In this document: piece by piece, positions 57,371 to 64,000 of the stretch
Numbering within the stretch: position 1 is the first letter of the stretch
How the letters are laid out: each line of letters opens with the position of its first letter
Assembly (NCBI RefSeq): GCF_024586455.1
Contig: NW_026094248.1
Span: 1-64,000 of the forward strand
Direction of reading: 5' to 3'
DNA from: Bactrocera neohumeralis
Taxonomy: Eukaryota > Arthropoda > Insecta > Diptera > Tephritidae
Length of the DNA: 64,000 nt
Notes under the pieces: model-generated
Databases searched by the model: none
Seen by the model: the letters and a program-made list of their open reading frames with translations, nothing else
Told to the model about the DNA's origin: nothing
Translations under genes and position numbers: made by a program

Positions 57371-59172
57371 AGAAGATGTTTTTTAGTCTCCTTCTCTTCT
57401 ACCTTCCGACAGTTTCTATAAAAGAAATTATATTTTACTAAGTCGGTTGCTTAATTTTGGAGTGTTTTCTTTGAAACCAACCAATCGTATTGAGAGATCA
57501 TTAACGACAAAATAAGAAATACAAAGGAAAGCGCAAAACCTTACAAATGGACAGCTTCGGCGGCTTTCAATTGAAACGCACTGTATAATATGTTTTAGAA
57601 CTGCAAAGTTAAACTAACAAATACACATTCATACTTTTCAAGGTGCACACAGCGCAATAATCGTGCACATGTTAGTGAAATTTCTCATCTACCATTAGGA
57701 TTTCACAGAAACTCTTCTTATTATTGCATAAGTTATTTGCATTTAGTTGCGTCGTATCTATAGATTCATTAAATCCATAGATAACACATATGTATATATG
57801 TGTGTAGTACAATTATGTGGCATGTAAATGGTGGAGATTGCCTTTGACTTGAGAACCGAACCAACGTCGGTGATAAAATGTCTTCAAGCAATGGCTCGAG
57901 CACATCACCGACTGCAGGTAACAGTTGTTTCGATGTGCGTAGCAACCGTCTGCCGCTCACTACGCTCTCTCTGAACGAAATGCAAATGAGCAACGTCATC
58001 AGTGTACACTCTCCAATGCAGTGGACGCCGTCAAGCGACGTAGTGGGGATTTCGACGCACAATTAGGGCAGCATCTCAGCATCTCAGCGCTGAAGATACG
58101 CATATATTACTATACATGCCTTCAACTACAGCATTTATACACAAGTGTGTACAGGTGGTGCTGACGTTGATAAATAACTTCATTTGTGGGAATGACACGG
58201 TTTGCTTCCGCTTATACTTTGATCTTATGCCGTATGACGTAATATGTGCTGCTTAGTGTGGGTGTGGGTGTATGGTGCATTCATTCTCTACTCTCACTCC
58301 CTTGCATACTAGAAGCTGTTGGCTGTCTACAAACTCTTCGAATTATAATTCTGCGTAAAAACACTTGCTTGGATACATATACATACATAAAACCACACAT
58401 ACATACACACACTCTCATATGCAGATATGCTTCTGCTAAGACATTTTCATCTTTCTTGCACTCATTTGAATAGCGTGCTTTTTGTGGCGGCAATCGAGCA
58501 GAGGTGTGGAAGCGACCGGATGTGGTGTGGAGAATGGTCGCCGGTAATGACATTCTAATTAGAAATTCTAATGTTCATGTTTTCATAATTTTCACACAGC
58601 AGCAGGATGCCCTTTGCAACTTTGCGAGCGCGTACTTAAATGCTTTTGTGACTTTTGCAGACTTTTATGAGCAGAGAAAACTAAAGAAGAAGTAAAATGC
58701 AAAGAAAAACACGCTTAAAATGCACATTCTTTATTTATAAGTATGTACCTATACATGTGCAATAACATATTTCCCTTTATGAAGCTGGTTGCCTATTTTC
58801 ATTGAAATAATTATTTTCCTAACTAAATTAAATGCGCAACCGAATTCTAGCTCTCGACACCCGTCAAGCGCCTTAAGGTATGCACTAATTATTGTGTGTT
58901 TTCTTCATAAAGTTTAAAAACGCCAATTGTTGATGTGGTGCTTTCAATGAAACTTATTGTTTTAGCCAGAACTACAATGCATGCTGAAAGCATGAATTCT
59001 TCTTAAAATAAATAGAAGTCATTCAGATGCAATTTTAATGACGAAAAACTAGTATTTTGAACAATATCAGCAGTTGTTTGCAAAATATAGTTGCTTGTTG
59101 AAGTTGCCCTTGATTTTGATCAGCTTATATGGCAGCTATAATTATACTATAGTCTGCATATAAAGATAAAAT
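57371..59172. other. Unique-looking stretch, possible host exon
   Basis: No transposon recognised over 1.8 kb, which is unusual here. It contains an ATG at 57878 in an A-rich context with a Ser-rich open frame to 58066, and a CAG/GTAACA donor-like site at 57916-57917. No homology is recognised; see findings. Confidence 0.3.
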
Positions 59173-60277
59173 TACTGATCCATTTCGAAGTTCTCTACTT
59201 TTTTAAAGAAAAAACACAGAAAATTCAAATTTAATGGAAAATGTTTATTATCATTCGAAAGAACTTTCTTTGGCATTTTGTTTTTGAAGATTATCTCTTT
59301 CAAATTTTGGCCGCGATCATGACTTGTTCGAGTATTTCAACTGATAAGTGACGAATGACAGGCGTGATGTTTCGGTCTAATGCCTGAATCGAAGCGGAAT
59401 TGTTCGCAGAGGCTTTAGACTGTACATATTCTCACAGGACAAAGGCTAACAGTGAGATATCACACGATTTTGGTGGCCAATCGACCGGCACAAAACGTTA
59501 AATTATCTGCTCACCGAAGTGCTCTTTTCATAAATATATTGATTGATGCGATGTGTGGGAAGTGGCGCCCTATTGTTGAAACCAAATGTCGCCGAGATCA
59601 CGAGCCTCAATTTCAGGGATCAAATGGTCAGTTATCAAGGTACGAGAACGGTCACCATTGCCGGTTACGCTCTCAAGGGCATCATTTTTGAAGAAATGTA
59701 AACCGATGATTCCACCGGCCCACAAACCATTCCAAACCGCTGGTTTTTTCTGGATGAAATGGCAGCTCTTGTATCTTTTCAGGTTGATGTTTGTCCCAAA
59801 TGCGGCAATTTTTCTTGTTTACATAACCATGGGCCTCTTCGCTGAAAAAAATTTTGCTCGAAGTCGGATCTTCTTTGAACTTTTTAAGAGTTGCTGCGAA
59901 CGGCGCCAAATCCACGGCCTTCGTGTACACTTTCAGCTACGGCTGCTATATTTTCTTCGATGGGTGCTAGACGCGACCTATTTGGTCGTATATTATCTAA
60001 TAATGAATGCTGGGTCTCAATATGGGTGATGATATTGCGAATAGTTTGCTCAGTAGGCCGATTATGTTCACCAGAATTTGAGAAAAGCGCGCGAAACACA
60101 TTCTACTTAAATTTTCGTAATAAATTTGAACGAATTGTAAACTTTGTTCAGACATAAGTCTTCCCACGATGAAATGTCAAACAATACTAAACAAAAATAT
60201 CATTACAGCTCTACACGGATCACGCGGGATCAGTCAAAAGAAGCTGTTGAAAAAAGTACCTCTACTTTGATCACCCG
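59173..60277 (-). mobile_element. rosa-type mariner, both ends, decayed
   Basis: About 1.1 kb. The right end reversed reads CGGGTGATCAAAGTAGAGGT; the left end, TGATCCATTTCGAAGTTCTC, is a looser match. On the minus strand the transposase begins MSEQSLQFVQIYYEN near 60157 and keeps FFSEEAHGYVNKKNCRIWDKHQPEKIQELPFHPEK (first catalytic block, one residue lost beside GYVN). It then decays through GLEWFVGRWNHRFTF. Most of the DNA-binding half is present but full of stops. Confidence 0.75.
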
Positions 60278-60287
60278 TTAAATAATC

Positions 60288-60513
60288 AGTTTGTCGAGAT
60301 GAGTCGATTTAGCCAAGTCCATCTACCTGTCTGTGTATACTTGTACAAGTATAACAGTTTTGAAGATATCACACTTAAATTTTGCAGACGTCCTTTTCTT
60401 CCTAAGAGGCTGTTCATTTGTGTGAGCCGCCGATGTTGCACAGGCTTTGTATGGACAACTTTTTTATTTTGGAAGTGTTTTATAGCTTCGGTGAAGCCGA
60501 AGTTAACGTTTTT
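60288..60513 (-). repeat. F2 repeat fragment
   Basis: GTCGAGATGAGTCGATTTAG to TGAAGCCGAAGTTAACGTTT, the two outer parts of F2 with the centre deleted. It directly follows the rosa element. Confidence 0.65.
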
Positions 60514-60567
60514 ATTTCATTTTTTCGACCAAATTAGTATACTAAAGTATTAAAATATGTGAAAATC

Positions 60568-61024
60568 TTAAGGGGTCAGTAGTGTAATCTTTATTCAGAA
60601 TTTTTTATTTTATTTTTTTTTTGCATTTTCTGTTCCCTTATACCCTTAGAATTAATGTAGAAACCCACTTTACCATTGGAAGGTTTCGAAAAAACAGGCA
60701 TAACCGATTAGGGGTATGCCAATTTTTCAACATTTATGTCCATCTTTGTATGCTTTTTAGTACTTTAAACGCGGTTTTCTCAAAACACAATTTTTATAAA
60801 CTGGCGGACATGATTCCGGTCGAACTATGCAACCGATTTGCTTAATTTCTTTTTAAATGTTCACAAAACGCCCACAGATGTCAGCAAAAAATTCCAAAAA
60901 AAAATCGTTTATATTCTCCACTATGTATACTTCATGATATGTGAAAAAAGTTCTATTGTAGAATAAAAATTTCTATGAAAAAAAATGTCAAAAAATAGGC
61001 CAGATTACCCTACTGAGCCCTTAA
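60568..61024 (+). mobile_element. TTAA-flanked inverted-repeat element, short copy
   Basis: TTAA at 60568-60571 and 61021-61024; ends GGGGTCAGTAGTGTAATCT and, reversed, GGGCTCAGTAGGGTAATCT, 17 of 19 identical. Core ACTTTAAACGCGGTTTTCTC near 60763 and GCAACCGATTTGCTTAA near 60829. 449 bp inside, no gene. Confidence 0.75.
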
Positions 61025-62229
61025 GAGAAATGAGCATCGGGCATAAATAAGAACTTCTAATGTAAAGCTATCAAACAAGACTGAACTATACGTGCGGCTG
61101 ACCAAATCAGCTCATTATTTTTAGCTTTGTGACTGAATTTAGATAACATTTCTTCACACAGACATAAAGAAAGCATACGCTGCCTTATATTTCAACGTTT
61201 TAATTATATTAACATTAAAAATATGTCAGTTGTCAGTTAGCAAATGAAATAAGTCTTTAAAAAGCTCACTTCAAAAGCCGTTGCCGTCGACCTTGTGCCG
61301 TTATGTCATAAATCATTCCGCTCACCTTACATACCAGCGCTCTAAGTGAGCATAATCACGGCGCTTTGGTCAAGTATGAGATAAATTAATTTCATATAAA
61401 AGATGATTATGCAAGAAATTTTATTGTTGGTGTTGTCGGCGATGTCTGTGATGTCTGTAATTAGCGCAACGATGCTGTTGACAGCAATTGGACAGATGGA
61501 ATCACAAAAAACACACACTCGTACTCACACTGACCCACAATCGAAATGTTATATATAAGTTCAAGCCACGAAATGGCTTACAGGTGGAAGGATGACAGAC
61601 AAATCGTGCAAATGGAATTGTAAAATGCGAAAATTACAATGAGAAATGCATAAATAAGCATGACAAAAGAAGAAACAGATGCGTAGATAGAATTCAAATG
61701 GGACATAAATACTAATCTTTATGCAGAAAAGTTGTGAATGAATTGAGGGCTGGCGTCTTCAACAAAGCGTGGCCGTTAGGATAAACCAATGCAGACGAAC
61801 ATTGCTACGCGCACCACTGGGCGCGTGATAAACAACTGCGCCAACTGCTGTGTCTGTCTGCGCGTACTGTGTGTCACGCTTCTTTGTGATTGTGGTGCTA
61901 ACTGTTGGGCGGAGGTGGTTGACTTTCTCACCCACATAAACACTCACGCAGCAGATGTTAAGTGTGCTATTGTATTTGTAACTTGCAGAAGCCACATAGA
62001 AACACACATTTAAGAAAAATTTCCAATTTATATTTAAAGTACTGGAGTTTTAGGTGAGAAATGCTTGAGTGTGGCTGTGGGTGTGGGCTTGCAAACTGTT
62101 GATACACGTAATAAAAACACGAATCTCATCAATATTACCATATTTTTATTCAGAAAGTGAAATGAAAATTAATCAGAAAAAGACCTTGAGAGTTTGAAAC
62201 AAAAAACCCGGTCATAGCTTAATACCTAA
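61025..62229. other. Spacer
   Basis: No gene recognised; the 61789-62013 frames on both strands are Cys- or Thr-rich by chance. Confidence 0.4.
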
Positions 62230-62500
62230 ACTCAGTAAGCAAGGTCAATAAGCAAAGAATGAAGCGAGCAGTTACCGAAAAACCCCTGCAATTTCCAACA
62301 GGACACATGAGCTAATACTTTTTCATCACGACAATGTTCGTTCTCATGTTGCAAGACAGGTTAAAAAACTTGCGCGGCGAGTGGAATTCGCAATGTTCGT
62401 TCCGACTACACACGAAACTCCAGCTCGGCAGACGCAATATTTATGGCTGCCGTCTACTGTCTGCTAACCGATCTTCAATCGGCCGTGAATAACTGCACCT
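62230..62500 (+). pseudogene. Mariner transposase fragment, second catalytic block
   Basis: Reads ISNRTHELILFHHDNVRSHVARQVKKLARRVEF (second catalytic Asp in HHDN; the motif LHDNARPHVAxxV is typical of mellifera/mauritiana-type mariners), then degenerates where SPDLAPSDY should follow. It faces the neighbouring element, which is on the minus strand. Confidence 0.6.
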
Positions 62501-62589
62501 TCCACTCTTAGCACTTTCATATGTATTTAACTCTGAATTTTTTATGATGATTGCCGCTCTATGACTCACAGACACGCACATATTACAGG

Positions 62590-63560
62590 GTCCACTCGAA
62601 CTGTAACCAATTAAAAAAACCATAAATTCGGTTTGGAAAATTATTTTAATTTATTTCAAAGTACAAAATGTGTGAAAATAATCATAAATTCAGGACCAAT
62701 TCACTTTTGCTCGATATGACCACCTTTTGCCTTAACTATGGCCTTGAAACGGTCAAAAAACGAATCGCACGGACAATGACTTTCTTCAGCATCTCGAGAC
62801 TGGTGTATTTTTTACTTCGGACCTTGCTCTCCAAAATGGCTCAGAGAGAATAATCCATTGGATTCGCATCTGGTGCATTCGTGTGGTCTTAATGAAGTTC
62901 GGAGCGTTCTTTTGCAGCCATTCTTGGTTCACTCGCACTTTGTGAGACGGTGCTGAGTCTTGTTGAAACGTCCATGGTTTGCGACCGAAATGTTTGTTTG
63001 CCCACGGCTTCAAAGCAGCCTCCAGAACACTTTCCCAATAATATGTCGCATTTACGTTGACGCCAGGCTCGATGAAAACAATTGGAGAGCGCCCAGCGGC
63101 AGCGGCCCAAACCATTATTTGTGGCGGGTGCTGCCTCCTGGTGGCCAACCGATGACTTAGATTCTCGTATGAACGGTCGGTCAAGTAAACCCTATAGTTT
63201 TGAGAGTTTACGAATTGCTCAATTGGAAAATTTTTTTCGTCAGAAAACACAATGTTCGGAATTTGACCGCTTTCGGCCAAGCGAAGCAACTGCTTCGCTC
63301 TCTCAAGTCTTACTTGTTGGTGCTTCGGTGTGAGATCATGGGCCTTTTGGAACTTGTAAGGCTTGACCTTGAGCTCATTTTTCAATATGCGTCGGATGCT
63401 GCGGTCGGATATTTTCAGTTCTTTAGCCATTTGATTGGCACTTCGTCGTGGATTTCGCTCAAGTCGCTTCTTCACTTTCCGAACCATCACAAAATTACAA
63501 TTTCGCTTTTGGTTGAGTCAGTAAACATCAGCAAACTTTGAATTTGAGGAAGAATTTCAA
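62590..63560 (-). mobile_element. maT-like (DD37D) Tc1/mariner element remnant
   Basis: About 1 kb containing most of a transposase on the minus strand. I could not define both terminal repeats. Its composition differs from the surrounding AT-rich DNA, as expected of a fairly recent arrival. Confidence 0.65.
62701..63490 (-). pseudogene. maT-like transposase
   Basis: The open part from 63490 starts VRKVKKRLERNPRRSANQM and KISDRSIRRILKNELKVKPYK, a helix-turn-helix. The catalytic domain follows: NIVFSDEKNFPIEQFVNSQN (first Asp), RRQHPPQIMVWAA, then WTFQQDSAPSHKVRVNQEW (second Asp). A ~10-bp deletion near 62895 shifts the frame. The next frame gives NAPDANPMDYSL with the third Asp, one in-frame stop, then ESKVRSKKYTSLEML and KAIVKAKGGHIEQK, stop at 62701-62703. 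With the deletion filled in, the second-to-third Asp spacing would be near 37, which is why I call it DD37D/maT-like. Upstream residues of the first helix may exist in another frame to about 63560. Confidence 0.75.
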
Positions 63561-64000
63561 AAAAACCTAATATGAACCAGAAATCTGAAGAGGAAAAGGA
63601 AAGAAGAGAAAAAACTGAACTCTGCGCTGATGTTTCTTCTACATATAACTGCAGGAGATAATTTTGTTCTTCTTGTTGTACTGCGAAAAGTTGCCACACT
63701 CACGCAATTGTGCAAAAACACTCTGCACCTACGTGTATACTTGGTGACTCTTCTGCCTGATTTCTAACAAATAACACGGTAAAGTGAATAGGTGACAATT
63801 GCCGTCAGCATTTTCCCTTTTTCTCTTCACATTGTGACAAGCTAATATTTGTTTTCATCGAGACTTTCAATTATTATAATTTGAAGTGAACGTGGAGCTT
63901 TCATTTTTCATAGGAATATGCTTTATACAGAAACATGATTAAATTAACGGTAACTGGTAGCTGTAGGCTCACTGTAGAGTTTTTCAGGCAGAAGTAGCTC
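63561..64000. other. Spacer at window edge
   Basis: AT-rich; nothing recognised. Confidence 0.4.

Noticed and set aside
61789..62013. Cys-rich 74-codon frame that could be a small secreted peptide
   Set aside because: No signal peptide and no regular cysteine spacing; an overlapping frame on the other strand is equally long.

Overview
The window looks like insect nuclear DNA, most likely from a tephritid fruit fly (Bactrocera/Zeugodacus/Ceratitis type). The reasons are AT-rich spacer with no operons, a spliced host exon with a GTGAGT donor, DD41D rosa-type mariners, and copies of interspersed repeats I recall as common in tephritid assemblies. The species call rests on memory of these families, not on a search.

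Only one host gene is well supported: the first coding exon of a Ras-superfamily GTPase on the minus strand (8348-8512). It encodes the P-loop and switch I and ends at a phase-0 splice donor. No matching second exon was found to its left, so 1-8347 is probably its first intron. That putative intron is packed with transposon remnants. One RTE fragment ends only about 45 bp from the splice donor.

Almost everything else that can be named is transposon debris. (1) RTE-clade non-LTR retrotransposons: a 5'-truncated 2.0-kb copy at 1232-3234 bounded by a 10-bp target duplication, plus eight fragments. (2) RNase H-bearing or Jockey-like LINE remnants at 5.4-6.2, 6.9-7.5, 12.3-13.1, 24.0-24.6, 26.1-26.5, 27.9-28.9, 41.9-43.0 and 56.6-57.4 kb. 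(3) Tc1/mariner superfamily elements of at least six kinds, all broken: family A (complete ends at 26625-27835), family B, irritans-like, a DD34D element with a 243-aa ORF (50242-50973), rosa DD41D (49141-50076, 59173-60277, 13175-13880), a maT-like DD37D element (62590-63560) and two matching ~500-bp deletion derivatives (14701-15194, 53001-53502). (4) A family of TTAA-flanked, terminally inverted, non-coding elements (9563-10251, 37714-38466, 45266-45997, 60568-61024). (5) Two unclassified interspersed repeat families, called F1 and F2 here.

The most interesting structure is the TTAA family. Each copy carries its own pair of matching ends, the ends differ strongly between copies, and a short internal core is shared. 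One copy sits inside another, and the interrupted repeat lets the empty TTAA site be read directly. Other oddities are a 37-nt patch of one mariner family inside another, an 80-bp direct duplication around a mariner fragment, deletion derivatives with one shared breakpoint, and an ~11-bp-period ACCGGTT cluster at 29.34 kb. I found no intact transposase or reverse transcriptase, no tRNA or rRNA, no CRISPR array and no gene cluster suggesting a new system.
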